A stretch of DNA of 64,000 bases from NCBI GenBank assembly GCA_900095095.1, contig FMBT01000292.1, forward strand, positions 372,001-436,000, written 5' to 3'. Shown one piece after another: positions 36,719 to 49,021 of this stretch; position 1 is the stretch's first letter, and every line of letters starts with the position of its first letter. The translations under genes were made by a program, and so were the position numbers. A model generated the notes under the pieces. It worked only from the letters and a program-made list of their open reading frames with translations. It ran no database searches and was not told the DNA's origin. Source of the DNA: Fragilariopsis cylindrus CCMP1102. Taxonomy: Eukaryota; Bacillariophyta; Bacillariophyceae; Bacillariales; Bacillariaceae.

Positions 36719-39526
36719 CTAATCGGGGTTTTGATTTCGTATATAGTGTTCGCAAATTGCTTGTAGTTGCATCGCATTCGCCTTTTGAGCAACTTGCAAA
36801 AGATACTCTACTGTATCAGCTTTAACATTCGATTGTAGTTGAGTCTCGCAAACTTGTTTCAGATGATCTAAAAAGAATCGGTCAGCCAATTCTAATATAT
36901 CAACAATCTTACCCAAACGACTGCTAATACTGCTAATACTAATACCAGAATCATTATTATTATTGTTATTGTTGTTGTTGCGTTCCATCATTGATGTACA
37001 AGTACCAGGAATTTCAGGATTTGGATTTGCTCCTGTGTAAATGTATTCCATAACTGCTAGAAATGCATCATATGAACAACCTGTAATTTCGATTTCTGAC
37101 GATGAGCTTTCACGAAAACCCGCTGTAAACATAGCTCGAAAGCAGTCGGAACACATCGCCAGGACCATTTTATGTCCGCTTACCTTGCGACCTTGGACGA
37201 GGAAAGTAACATCAGAAAATTCTTCATCATTGAAAAAATGTCGCAATCGTCGTTCAATTAAATGCGAGCTGGTTGCTTCTGTTACCGTGGCACGAGGCGG
37301 TGGATCTGTATCTAGGACGTAAAAGTCGTTAAGATAATCAGAACCACAACTACCACCAAAGACGTACATTTTACGATTGACAGCCGTTGCCGTGTGACCT
37401 GCACGCGAACCGGGAGGAATACCATGGAGAAGAACAGTAGGGGCAATATCTTCATCGTTTGGATTTGGTGAAGCAACAACAGTACCCATCGATCGTGGTC
37501 GAGCCGCTGATTCTCGGGATGTCCAATCAGCACGAGATGAGGTAAAACTACCGGCACGAGGATGATTACTATGATGCTGTGGATAATTATAGGACATCCC
37601 GTCACCGCTGTTATTCATCATATGATTATTTGAATGTTGATACTGGTGATGACCGTCATATTCATAATATCCTTGTCCTCCAAAGTTCCAATGGGGATTA
37701 GGTGGAGGAGGTTGGTACCCATTGTTGTCTTGGTGATTAGCTAACGTATGGTTCTGGTGACGGTGACGGTGATGTTGTTGTTGGTGATGAGTGTTGTAGT
37801 AATGTTGTGATGACATAATCAATGGTGGAAACCCAAATTGGTTTGTTCGATGATAGGATGGATGATGCATTTCGTACCCGCTTCGATGATGGTGATTGTT
37901 GCTGCTATTGTTGTTAGTATGTGAAACGGCTTCGTATTGTGTAACGTCCAACCAATTCCAAGAGGGTCCGTCTCGATCTAAGATCTGTAGATCTTGAAAA
38001 CACTTAGAACTTGTTCCACTTCCACCAAATAGATACAAACGTCCTCTTAACGCAGTTAATGTCATACCGGCTCGAGGGTGCGGAAGGACTCCATTAATTT
38101 TGGGACAGGTCCAGTTGCATGTTGTCGTATTAAGAATGTGAATATCATTCAATCGCGTTGTCCCATTCCATCCTCCGAAAACGAATAACTCGCCTGTCTC
38201 TTCCAAAATACAGCTCGAATGATTCGCCCTTTGTTGGGGACTGTCTCCAGTCGTAGATACCTTACGCCAGGTCATGGTGGGTACATGTAATGCATGAACG
38301 TCGTTTAAATATTCTCGTCCTACAATGTAGGGATTTATTTATATATTTGTTGGGTCGTATGGTTTCGATATAATCAGTTACAGGTTATTGGTCATTGGTT
38401 ATTGGTATGAGTTTGAAGTTGAGTAACGAATAAGGACAAGGTAAATTTGAAAGAAGAAAAAAAACACTTGTCATGACATAATACATAATACAATATATTG
38501 AATATGTATACAAACTAACATACCATTTCCGCCTCGAAATACCCATACTTCTCTCCTCGCCTTCACGTAATCGGCGGAATGCATGTTACAAGGTCCTGGA
38601 GGCGTTCCCTTGACAGCTGGTTGATACCATCGAAGGCAACGGCCGCCACGACTGATATCGAGAACATGCATATCACTAGCAGCTAGTGGACCCTGACCTA
38701 ACCATCCTCCTAATATGATGATTTTACCGGTAACGTCATTATCATCTTCGTCGTCGTTGTCATTATCATCTTCGTCTGTAGCGAGAGTTGCCGAATGTCC
38801 GTTTCTTCCAGGAGGAGGATTTCCTGTTATCGTATAACCTCCTTCTCCCGGATAAAATGCATCGTTGTTGCGAGATGATGATGGATGATGATGATTATAC
38901 GGATGATTACTGTACGCTCCTTGGTGATTGTGAGGATGGTCATCCTGAGAAGATTCATGTACGTTTGGCGGGTCGTTGCCAGCGACAGCATCTCCTTCGT
39001 TGTTATTACTGCTATCATTACTGATGTCATTATCATTGTTATCGTTATTGCTATTGTTATTGCTATTACTGTTGTTATTGCTGCCGTTACCTTCTTCTTC
39101 TCCTCCTTGGAAACTATTTTCTCTACGACCATCATCTACAGCTCCAGCTCTAGCTCCTTGGTCGATGACATTATTACTGACACCAGAAGTATTGCTATTA
39201 CTATTACTAGTAAAAGCAGAAGAAGAAGAGGTAAATGCACCACTATTCATATCGTTAGTGTGATAAGGACGGATCCATCGGTGTTGTCGAATACTATATA
39301 GGAGTAGTAAATTATGATTCCGTCTTCCATCGTAACCGCCGAAACAATATAGATGATCGTTAAAATACGTCACGGTGTGATTTTTAATAGTGGGAGCACC
39401 CAAAGATCCACCGTTTTGATCGCTGTCATCTACGACCCCACCAACGCCGCCGCCACCGCCGCCTCGCGACGTTGAAGATGGCGAAGAAGATGTGGAAATT
39501 TCTTCAGACCATTGCATAGTCTCCAT
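36719..39526 (-). CDS. Kelch-repeat and BTB/POZ protein
   Basis: Two exons, 39526-38524 and 38319-36719, giving 867 residues; the 204-nt intron lies inside a Kelch repeat (RGGNG|REYLNDVH) and is in phase. Start at the first in-frame ATG (METMQWSEE). Six Kelch units are visible: LYCFGGYDGRRNHN, IIILGGWLGQGP, VWVFRGGNGREYLNDVH, LFVFGGWNGTTRLNDIH, LYLFGGSGTSSKCFQDL and MYVFGGSCGSDYLNDFY. They are separated by long Asn/Ser/His linkers. The BTB domain occupies about residues 690-870: FSDVTFLVQGRKVSGHKMVL, then CFRAMFTAGFRES and YIYTGANP, followed by a BACK-like helical end. The Kelch-then-BTB order resembles LZTR1-type cullin-3 adaptors. Substrate unknown. Confidence 0.92.
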
Positions 39527-40016
39527 GATTGATGCGGTCACTTATTAATCAATATTATATTTAATTCTTTGAGATTATATTCTACATTATTCAAACATTG
39601 AGTCTTGAGAATTGAGAATGTTTCTTTTTTGTGTCGTTACTTACCGCTACATACTCTGCTGTCATCAACTTCGAAACTTCATTCGGTACAGTTGTTATCT
39701 TCTAACAGTAGAAAAAAAGGAATCTCATTATTTCCCCCTTTAATCAAGCAAGCCTATCTGATATCCGACTGCCCCTCCCCCCAAATAAAACTAGATGGAG
39801 ATTGCTGCCACTACTAACAGTAGTACAGTACTTTAGTACTGTAGTAGATTGCTAACAACTAACTGAACACTCTCTTTTTTACTGCCATCCAAAACATATT
39901 TCCCTAATTCATTGTGATGAAGATGAAGCATATTAAATACTGCTAAAATAGTTGTCCCACAGAGAGTGCGAGAACATACATTCCTCAGGTCAAAGAGGAC
40001 CGGAAATATAATACTG

Positions 40017-40049
<33 letters not shown>

Positions 40050-40818
40050 TATCAATGTATCAACAAAATATCATAGAAGAATAACTATAAGATTGGAATA
40101 TTAGGACAGTGGGACATTATTTGCTAGGACTTGTGCAGCATTATGTGGATTTTTAATAGTACAATTAAATGGATAGACTAGCAAATGCAACAACAACAAC
40201 AGCTCTGATAGGGACAAAAAAAACCACTGTGTGAAGCCTTTCAACTTATTGACAAGTAGGGATTGACTAATGAAAGGATATATACGTATCTCTTGTAGCT
40301 AGCATGATATCTTCAATTTGTCAAGCAGCATTCTCTACTACTACTAATACTACTACTACTTACTGATGGTGAAACTGATATATCATATCAGACAAAGATA
40401 TTATGTTGATTGATAGGCGACTCCAAAATCTTCCACTAGGATCATGAAAATTACAACTTCTACCTCTAACTATGATAAACGAAACCATTATTTGATCTAT
40501 CCTTATTGCTAGTTTGTCTTGACTAGTCATAATATCTTTCATGAACCATAACATGATTTCATTTTCTTTTAGAATTTATCAAGGCTACATTATATAGATT
40601 AACAAATAGTTTTGTTTGTAAGATCTTAATAAAGAAGTCTATATAAAATTTTATTGTTCATCATGGTATCTATTAGCGGGTGAAGCCCAATGATGATTTA
40701 TGCATTTCAGACAACTCGCTGTTGTTGTTACATTCTAGTCTATCAAAAAGAGAACTTGCGTACATATGTATGCAGCAGTAGTCTAGTTAGTGGTATCGCT
40801 CCCACCTAGAAGAAAATC
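39527..40818. other. Intergenic region
   Basis: Between the Kelch-BTB start and the cyclin stop, both minus strand. Contains a CTG microsatellite at 40018-40048. No supported gene. Confidence 0.5.
40018..40048. repeat. (CTG)10 trinucleotide repeat
   Basis: Ten perfect CTG units outside any gene I can support. Confidence 0.95.
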
Positions 40819-41766
40819 TCAGAATACCCCTGCTGAAACTTCTCTAGGAGAGTCTGGACCTGATATTTCCATTCCATGGTCCTTCGATGTCTTTGTGGTA
40901 GGTAATTGATTTGCTCGTACACATTGGGCATCAATCGTACGCATCAAATCCTGAAGATTTACATTGTTATCCAATGAAATTCTCAAATCTTCTGCGGCGT
41001 GTAGGACATCCCAAGAAGTACTCTCAAGACCTGTTGTAGACGCAACGTTGTAGAGGAATTGATGCCGTTGCCATAGTGGTAAACTTACATCGTCGATACG
41101 TTCCATTGCAATGATGATGGCTGCAAACGCCATTGAGGAAGCGGGATACTTAACAAATTTATATAAACAAGCGGAAATTTCTGATACAAACCGTGTAACT
41201 TCAACAATAATATACCTTGCCACTGGCGTAGACTCTGGCGGTAGCAGTCGAAGAAGTTGTCTCATAAAACATACTGGAGTTGGTGGATGTACATGCCACT
41301 TAAAGGCCTTGAGCATTTTCGTTTCCATACCTATCACATCGGCTTCGTTGAACAGACCACGACCTAATCTTACCATACTGTCTAACTTGACCATGGTAGA
41401 ATCATTTAATTTAATAGAAAGCATTAGACTAGTCATTGCGACAAGCTGAAAGTCTTTGCGAGAACGCACCAAATCACGGCAGGAAGCTAGATCTAAAAAG
41501 TATGTTGCAACAGAAACAGATTCGCGCCGAAGATTGCAATGGTCAACAACACCATACATCCACTCAACGATCCGTTGTCTCCAAGAACCATCAATCGTTT
41601 CACCGTCATCAAGCTTCGACGGTAACATTAGAGTTAGATAATCCTCTCGCTTATAGGTTCCTGCTTCCTGCCGTAGCATATTAGCGATGATATCACCAAC
41701 ATCATCTTGATGGCAGGCAACAGAAGGTGAAGGAGACGGTGGCGAGCACGGGGTATCATCAATCAT
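40819..41766 (-). CDS. Cyclin, diatom-specific type
   Basis: One exon, 315 residues, ATG at 41766. The N-terminal cyclin fold spans about residues 40-175: a start helix YLTLML, WRQRIVEWMYGVVDHCNL, SVSVATYFLDLAS, FQLVAMTSLMLSIKLNDST and the end ETKMLKAFKWHVHPPTP. A C-terminal cyclin fold follows with CFMRQLLRLLP and SSMAFAAIIIAMERID. It is shorter than A/B cyclins, without an obvious destruction box, and resembles the expanded diatom-specific cyclins thought to link cell division to nutrient and light signals. CDK partner unknown. Confidence 0.88.
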   Translation of the reverse strand: MIDDTPCSPPSPSPSVACHQDDVGDIIANMLRQEAGTYKREDYLTLMLPSKLDDGETIDGSWRQRIVEWMYGVVDHCNLRRESVSVATYFLDLASCRDLVRSRKDFQLVAMTSLMLSIKLNDSTMVKLDSMVRLGRGLFNEADVIGMETKMLKAFKWHVHPPTPVCFMRQLLRLLPPESTPVARYIIVEVTRFVSEISACLYKFVKYPASSMAFAAIIIAMERIDDVSLPLWQRHQFLYNVASTTGLESTSWDVLHAAEDLRISLDNNVNLQDLMRTIDAQCVRANQLPTTKTSKDHGMEISGPDSPREVSAGVF

Positions 41767-43823
41767 ATTTATTTATTTGAATCAACAAGTTCCTTTCGAT
41801 AGAAAATCTGATAATGTGGGATTATATGGGATTGTATGACACGAAGAGAAGTATTCTTTTTTTGTTTTTGTTTCGGATAAGGTACCAGTAGAAACTATAA
41901 TAGGAAGTATGAGATGATATGAGTTGAATTGTGTCGATCGAAAAACAAATTGAATCAACTGTGTTAACCAAAAATTGCAATTGTATAAATGAGTACTTGA
42001 ACTATGTGGAGATACACTGCTTCTGAGTACATTTATTACGGTAGTGGTTTTATAAATAAACTATTTTTCATAACCCAGAATCAAAATGTGATAAAAAGTG
42101 TGTAAAAGCACCTCCAACGAAGAGCCCGCCAGTTTTTCACATGTTTTTTGTATTCATTCACGGTTTAGTATAGCGATAGACTCATGAAATGTTTGTCGCA
42201 ACGCATGCATGATTTAAGTTAAAAATAGATCGACACCTTTTTCTTTTTTCTCAACGTCCAAGAAGGGCGATCCACATACTCTTAAAAATAGGCCACCGTC
42301 TATTTGAAAAGCACGTGCCCAACGGAACGGACTATTATGCTTTTTCTTCAACGGTTGGACGAACTCGTGGCGAGGTTAATCAAAATTAATTAACAAACAA
42401 AGTTGTTAAGCGATAACACGTAATCCAGTTCGCCTCATTTCACAAAACTGAAAAATTGAATTTTTTTGTCCGTACAACTCCGCGGGGCAAGCGATGTGCT
42501 GTACTTGCTACAATATTATGATAATATTTAATCTATTGTCGGGGGGATGACCCCATGATTGGTACCCCTATCTACTAGTCGACGACCCCGAAAAAAATAG
42601 AAGCGAGCGAGGAGCAAAAGCACGCCTGTTCCTCTATCAGCGCAAGTGCGTTGAATGCTACTTGTACTTCCTCCTCCGTGCACCCATTACGCTATCGTTT
42701 TGGTTACACGATCCTGTGAATTATACACGACTGAAAATTCTTAGCTTCTGTCCATGATTAAGTCTTGGTATGTTTCCTTCCAGTACCATTTCAGCTATCA
42801 AATCAATCATGTCATCATAATATCACACACACATTTTAAAGGCTACAGGACCACACACAGCTAGCTGCTACACAAAAGAATGACGTAAAAATTGATTCCA
42901 AGTACCATTCTACAGTGGTGCGGTGCAGTGTGTGTGTGAAAATATCACGTGTAAAGTACTATATTAGTGAGTGTACTTTTTTGATTGGTGGTGCACATGA
43001 TGGATGGCATTATTTTATTATCCATGATAAAGCAACACATCAAGCTAGAATCCTTCATAGGGTGAGGGCTAACCTGTAGCTGTCACATACTACACTAGAC
43101 CAACGTAACCCATAGCATGGCATAAAATACTTGATCAGTCCTGACCAAGGTCAATATATGACAACCAGTTTCAGAGGAAAGAAATAAGGAGAAGGCAACA
43201 TGATGCCTACCTTTGAATCAAATACCTTATTTTGTATATATCATAAATATCTATACGCTGTAAAGATAAAAATAAAGGTGCCCCCCTCTTTTATGTTTCC
43301 ACCACCATATATATTGTTGTCAGCTCTCCACCCTATTTTTATGTATTATTCTCCTGTGATTTTGTACAACAAAAAACGATGGTTGCATAATGAGATATAA
43401 AAAAGAATGCTATTTTAGTCATCCCTAGCCGTTTTCACCATTATAAGGGTACACATTCTTAAGTTTTAAATGAAATATATGAATATGGATTGTAATCTAA
43501 TAGATAACTCTAGGAGCAAGCTTATTTTATGTTACAGCACCACCAGATCAAATAGAAGCAGAAAGCAAAGTTGGCAAAACAACAATTATTCCAACCAATC
43601 AAGACCTCAGAAGGCAAGGAGTAATACATTTATTTGTTCAAAAAGAGCTTCCTATCAACGTGCGTGGCATATGCTTATTTTAGGATCTGCCCACAAAAAT
43701 GTAGTATATTATGGTATGGCGACAATGGATACAAGGCACTTTTTTTTTCTTTCGAAAATTGCATTCTGTGTAGTAGAGAATTCACAAGATTTGGATTGGG
43801 ATGAATTCCGGAAAAAATATTTG
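41767..43823. other. Intergenic region
   Basis: Over 2 kb, upstream of the cyclin gene and downstream of the plastid-type gene at 43824. More GC-rich around 42540-42720 than its surroundings. I see no supported gene. A plus-strand frame at 43200-43400 is lysine/tyrosine-rich, AT-driven and not protein-like. Confidence 0.45.
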
Positions 43824-45022
43824 TTACAGTTTTCGTTTTTCTGTCGCACTGCTAGCATTTTGAATTACAGAAGAACACGAGATTTGTGAAAATTCTCTAA
43901 CTAGTCTTTGGACTCGTCCTTCTGCTAGAATAAAAAGTGTCATCGACCACCTATTTTCTCCAAGCGCTGTATAAGTCTGCATCCATTCTCTTTTTTCATC
44001 TGAAAATAACCGTACCGGTATACTTGGATCACCTCCGAGTTGAATTTTTTTTAATGTTTTTCGGTTTACAGATGGCATATCAGCATTAATGAAAACAATT
44101 TTGTTAAAAATATCTTTTGGTAATTCCAACGACAAGCTTTTGATTGTGTTGCGAAATTCGATGGACTTTTCACGTGGATCGCTCACAACAATGATGTAAT
44201 CAGATTTATTGGTATTGCGTAACCATGGTAATAACCGCTTCGCACCAGTTCCACCGATGGCATTTTCTGATTTCATAGAAACTAATTCTTCGAATACATC
44301 AGATGGAGCTGGATCTCCCTCAAAAAGTCGATCAGCACCACGACCTTAATAACAATAATATATATAGAGAGAGAGAGAGTCACGATAAAACATAAATAAT
44401 AGGAGGTAAGAATGATATATTATTATGAATAATAATTCAAATTCAAATTCAAAAAGTTTTTCTTAGATATTTCAATAGAAAACTTACGATACGCATCAAT
44501 CGTTTCATCCTCCTGTTCTATAGTGAGATAATTATCCGACACAGAATTACCATCAGCATCGACACTCATCCGAATCGAAGCGGAACTGGAATTTAGTAAT
44601 GCATCAAAACGTTTTCGGTCGTTTTGTTCCTTTATTTCTTCATCCGTCAATCTCGAATCAACCTTAGACGACGAATCTACTTCTTTGTCATCATTATCGT
44701 TGTCCGCGCTATTATTTTGCTGTTGTTCTTTCTGCTGCTTGGCCAACATCATCTTTTTTTGAAGTTCTGCCTGTCGATTTTGTAACTTTTTCCCTATGAA
44801 CAGAGATGTGTTAGTGATTGTGATATCTTTGGGTTGTTGATTGCCGCCATAATGACGACGAGACACGGAAAAAATAGAAGGGCGGCCTCCGACGAAACTA
44901 CTTTGTTGATGAAATCCCCTCACATATGATAATGTTAGGTTTGATGCGAAAAGTAGTATGACCACAGCACCACGAAGAATGGAAGCACCGACGCTTTTTC
45001 TGCATGTGGAGGATGAATTCAT
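43824..45022 (-). CDS. Plastid-type protein of unknown function, signal peptide
   Basis: Two exons, 45022-44488 and 44344-43824, giving 351 residues; the 143-nt intron (ETIDAY|RRGADRLF) is in phase. The N-terminus has a hydrophobic signal ILRGAVVILLFASNLTLS then YVRGFHQQ, a possible plastid-targeting Phe site. A Lys/Gln-rich helical region (QKKMMLAKQQKEQQQN) and an acidic stretch follow. The C-terminal ~140 residues look folded: DYIIVVSDPREKSIEFRNTI, IFNKIVFINADMP, VRLFSDEKREWMQTYTALG, MTLFILAEGRVQRLVREF. The alternating strands and helices resemble a thioredoxin-like fold, but I see no CxxC motif and cannot assign a family. Confidence 0.75.
44357..44380. repeat. TA/GA microsatellite in intron
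   Basis: Short compound (TA)(GA) tract in the intron of the plastid-type gene at 43824-45022. Confidence 0.8.
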
Positions 45023-45438
45023 TACTGTTGATATTCCTGGGTATCTTCGTGCTTTAATTATCAGGGAGTTTGAGAATGATTCATTTCCATTCGATCATGG
45101 TCGAAGGTCGAATGAATCAATCAGAAAATGAAAATTAGTATTAATATTTGATAGCAGTACAGTATGTAAGATGCAAGACCGTAATTTTTGAATGAGTCAC
45201 GCATTTTATTTGTGCATACCCTGGTACTACTAGTAGTAGTACGTACGTACAATGTAGCGTAAGGTGAGGAAAAAAGTATGTACAGTACTGTACAGTCTTA
45301 CGTAAAAGTATACGGGATTCACTTGTTTTTAGAGAAAGTATACCAAATACGAATACTTTTCAAAAGTACCAGTGTGTACTGATGTGTACTTTCTTATACT
45401 AGTTCTACTGTAATTTATTAGTACTCGGTTGTACTCAC

Positions 45439-45480
45439 TGAAAAGTATACAAAATTGAACAGCCCCTCGTATACTTTTCA
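45439..45480. repeat. Inverted repeat, 12-bp arms with 18-bp spacer
   Basis: TGAAAAGTATAC at 45439-45450 and its exact reverse complement GTATACTTTTCA at 45469-45480, separated by 18 bp. The right-arm sequence recurs at 49129-49140 beyond the recombinase gene. Confidence 0.85.
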
Positions 45481-45507
45481 GACACGTACTGCTTAATCTA
45501 TAGTACT

Positions 45508-45700
45508 ATTAATTACTTAGAGGGTACCGACCAAAACTAAAGAAAAATGTCCATCAGCGCACAAAATTTGGAATTTTCACAGTGTTAATTTACTGCGTAC
45601 AATTAATTACTTAGAGGGACAGTTTTACCCACCAAAATTAGAGAAAAAATGTCCATCAGCGCACAAAATTCAGAATTTTCACCGCTTTAATTTGCTTTGC
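45508..45700. repeat. Tandem duplication of ~95 bp upstream of recombinase gene
   Basis: Copy one 45508-45600, copy two 45603-45700. They share ATTAATTACTTAGAGGG, CCACC/CGACCAAAA, then ATGTCCATCAGCGCACAAAA and AATTTTCAC in the same order with small differences. Confidence 0.9.
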
Positions 45701-45806
45701 ACTAGCTAGCTGCTGTAGCTACTGTAGGTTCATGATCCATTCATAAAATACTATTTACTGTCATTCATTCATAGAATATCAATCATCGTATTGTTATCAT
45801 CTCAAC

Positions 45807-48800
45807 ATGCCAAATGGAACACAAACAGGTCGCTACTATGCTCATGATAGAAACACTAATGATAGTGCTCCTATTATTGGAGCAAGTTTAGCTCTACCCG
45901 ATGACCATAAGGAAATGTGTAACGAAACAGCAAAGTATGATATGGATGACAAGTGTAGGACCAATTATCGTAACAGACTTAATGCAATCATGAAATATTG
46001 GAAGGAACATCTCCCTGAATATTATGCAATTGGTGTAGATGATGTAAGCACAGCTGATCAGCATGACAAAACAAAGTATTTCTTTAAAGGTAAATACAAG
46101 AAAGATCTTGTCTATGATGGACTGAATGCTGAATATTTTCTGTACTTCTTGACGAAGACCAAGACGAAACCCGATAAAAAATTGAAGAGTTGGGATGATC
46201 TTAGAAAGTACAAGGATGCTATTATGTGGGGATCTAAGACTGCGGACAAACCACTTCCTATATCCTTTTATAGAAAGATTGAAAAATTCCTTAAAGGATA
46301 TAAAAAAGAGTTTACAAATGCAAAGAAGAAAGGAAATACGGAAGATAACACTAGTGATCCAATTCCAATGACACTATATGTTCTGGTTTTACAATGGGCA
46401 TTAGATACAAACAATATCATGGTTTGGTTCTGGACGTTGTCTCAGTGGAACTGTATGGCAAGATCAGCGTCAATAGATCCACTTCATTTTGGCAATTTTA
46501 GCCTTGGTGTTGATTCTATTGTTGTGAAATATGATGACTCAAAAGCAGATAAAAATGCTGAACGCTTATCAGAAAAGAATATATTTGCTAATCCTTATGA
46601 TTGGCGTTTATGCTTTTGGACAGGGTTATGCATTTGGATTTCATTACGGGGAGAAGAAAAGTTGAAGGGAAACAGCAAATTATTCCTAACCAAAGGTGTT
46701 AAGGATGGTACAGCTTCTGCTAATTATTGTGAACAACTTATTTCAGTTGTAGCACCTCATAAAGAAGAAGTTGAAAATCACATGGAAGAAAAACGACTCA
46801 ATGCTTATAGCTTTCGCAAAGGATCATCTACTTATGCTGTTGCTGGTACAACAGTCCCACCGTCACTCAATTCAATTGCTAGAAGAGGCGAATGGAGTAT
46901 AGGAAAGGTATTAGACTGTTATTGGCACTTTGGGAGTGTGGGAGATCAATATCTTGGTCGAGTTTTGAGCGGATTAGATGCCAACTCAGATCAATTTGAT
47001 ACGTTGCCCCCACATTGGAATATGACTAATCCAATGAAAAATGATGACATTAAAAGTGGTATGGACATTATGTTTGGGGGTATTCTTGAAGAACATCAAT
47101 GTTTTGTCCCTATCTTGGTACGATCTTTTGCTTGTTTTGTCTATCATTCAAACTCATTACGAGAACAAATGACGAAGATACCTGGTCATCATTTCAATAA
47201 TATTAGTATTCTTCATCATCTAAACCGTCAATTATTAGACAGATTAAAAACTCTTGTTACTCTTGATCCAACCGATGGTGTAATGACAGTTACAACTGGT
47301 ATTCCCCCGCACATTAATCACGCACGATCAATCCAGGAAGTTCTTGGTATTGTTAAAGAGTTTAGAGATAATCAACAATCACAAACAGCTGAACTTAGAG
47401 CAGCTATTCATGATGAGTTTGAGGACCGCGCTTTAGAATCAGGCCATCCTACAAATGAACGTATTCAAATGATGTTTACTGAGGTTGAACGAAGATACAA
47501 TGAAAATCTTGATGAGCGAATTGAAAACCTTGTTGAACGCCTAGGTGGTAGTGGTAGTGCCAATAATGTATCTGCATCAGCAGCAGCAACATCTCAGGTA
47601 CGAACTGCAGGTGTAGCAGCAGATATGCTATTTACATATGGTGGACATTTTTATTTTGTCCCCGAACATTTCTCTTTTCCTACAGCAGCTACTCTAAAAG
47701 CTGGTATTGTTTTTTGGTTCTGTGGTATGGATGCATCAACAACTGGGAAACGCATTCGTCCCTTTAGAAATTTGAAGCCGAAATCACTACCAACAACTAC
47801 ATTAAGAACAACGTTCAAACTGCATTGGTGTCCAATATTTAGATACTTAGAAAAGCATGTATCATTATCATTACCAGAAGATTTTGATTTAATAACAAAT
47901 AATGATCTTAAAATATACCATGATGAATGTATTAAAGTACTTAGAGAGAGGGTTTCTTTTTGTTTTAAAAATGGAAAGAATAAAGCACTGAATTGGGTAG
48001 TATCAACATGGTCAAAACATATTCTTCCCTCATTCGTAAGAAAAAATGGCAATGATTGTGATAAAGAATTGTTGTTACCTTCTCTTACTAATCGTAACAA
48101 TCCTAGTCAAGAACAGAAGAAAAGAAAAAGAACCCCATCCACTACTGTGCGTCATCGAATCCGCCAACAACGCAGAAATACAACTACTACTACCACTACA
48201 ACTACTACTACTGCTACTGCTGCTGCTACTACTGCTGCTGCTGCTACTACTACTAATACTAATACTAATAGTAATAGTAATAACAACAACACTACCACCA
48301 CTACCACCACCACCACCAGCCGTAATAATAATAGTAGTAGTAATCATCAAAACCAACGCTGTATTAATACAAATAATAATAATCGTGGCACACAGCGTCG
48401 TTCTCAACAAGCTGCATTTGGTCGTATTAATAATGATAACATGAGACGACAACTCCAAGCACAAGCAGAAGCTTCCCACCAGCAACAACTTCTACTAAGA
48501 GGTCGTACTACTACTACTGCTACTACTACTACTGCAAATAATAATGGTAATAGCGTGCCTCCTACTGATGTTGCTACTGCAGCCTTAGAATCTTTAGCTA
48601 ATGCAGATGCTGGCAATACTACTGATCGTAGAGGAGAAAATGCAAGATGTGATATACCAGGCTGCGGTTGTACTAATCGACTTTACAAATGCCGCAATAA
48701 TAACAACAACTGCAAGAAGTACGTACATCATCTACCTTGCGGTATGACCAACAACTTATTCGATCCAGACAATGAACAGTACGTATTTTGCAGTGAAAAT

Positions 48801-48845
48801 TGCAGAGAACTGTTCAAGATAAACCCACATCAAAAAGGATCGTAA
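45807..48845 (+). mobile_element. Crypton-type DNA transposon tyrosine recombinase (1012 aa), apparently intact
   Basis: One uninterrupted frame from ATG at 45807, 1012 residues. The middle reads like the Crypton tyrosine recombinases known from stramenopiles. The first catalytic Arg is R219 in NCMARSASI, followed by a spaced D..K.D and FANP block (VVKYDDSKADKNA, IFANPYDWRL). The box-II region is NAYSFRKGSSTYAVAG with R337, then IARRGEWSIGKVLDCYWHFG, GDQYLGRVLSGLDA. The nucleophile is likely Y372 (Y382 is the alternative). The usual His of HxxR is Tyr334. The C-terminal third has Thr/Asn homopolymers (48180-48340) and ends with a Cys/His-rich module at ~948-1000 (CDIPGCGC, C, HHLPC, FCSENC), probably zinc-binding. 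Cryptons excise and insert as circles by site-specific recombination and have no long terminal repeats. Codon use and AT content match the surroundings. A domesticated host gene is the alternative. Confidence 0.88.
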
Positions 48846-48846
48846 A

Positions 48847-49021
48847 GGTCAATAATTAGTAGTAACTTTTACTTTTTGCACTGTAATTACTAGTAAAAAT
48901 TAATTTCAGTTCACAGTTGTTTTACTAGTGTTTCTGCCTGTTAAATTCTAAAAAAATTAGGTCAATAATCACTAGTAACTTTTACTTTTTGCACTGTACT
49001 AGTGTTTCTACTTGTTAAATT
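48847..49021. repeat. Tandem duplication downstream of recombinase gene
   Basis: GGTCAATAAT, then CTAGTAACTTTTACTTTT-like text and ACTAGTGTTTCT..TGTTAAATT occur at 48847-48947 and again at 48960-49021. The first copy carries about 38 extra bp in the middle. Confidence 0.88.

Larger units (their letters stand above)
45023..45806. mobile_element. Probable 5' non-coding part of the Crypton element
   Basis: Upstream of the recombinase ORF. It holds GTAC-rich palindromes near 45240-45295, inverted 12-bp arms at 45439-45480 and a tandem duplication at 45508-45700. The true element boundary is not determinable by eye; part of this region must also serve the plastid-type gene (-). Confidence 0.4.

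Noticed and set aside
43470-43889. 139-codon plus-strand frame overlapping the 3' end of the plastid-type gene
   Set aside because: Overlaps antisense to confirmed coding sequence; Lys/Asn/Phe composition follows AT content.
48046-48616. Leu/Ser/Thr-rich frames within the recombinase gene
   Set aside because: Alternate-frame readings of the ACT/ACC/AAT homopolymer region of the Crypton ORF.
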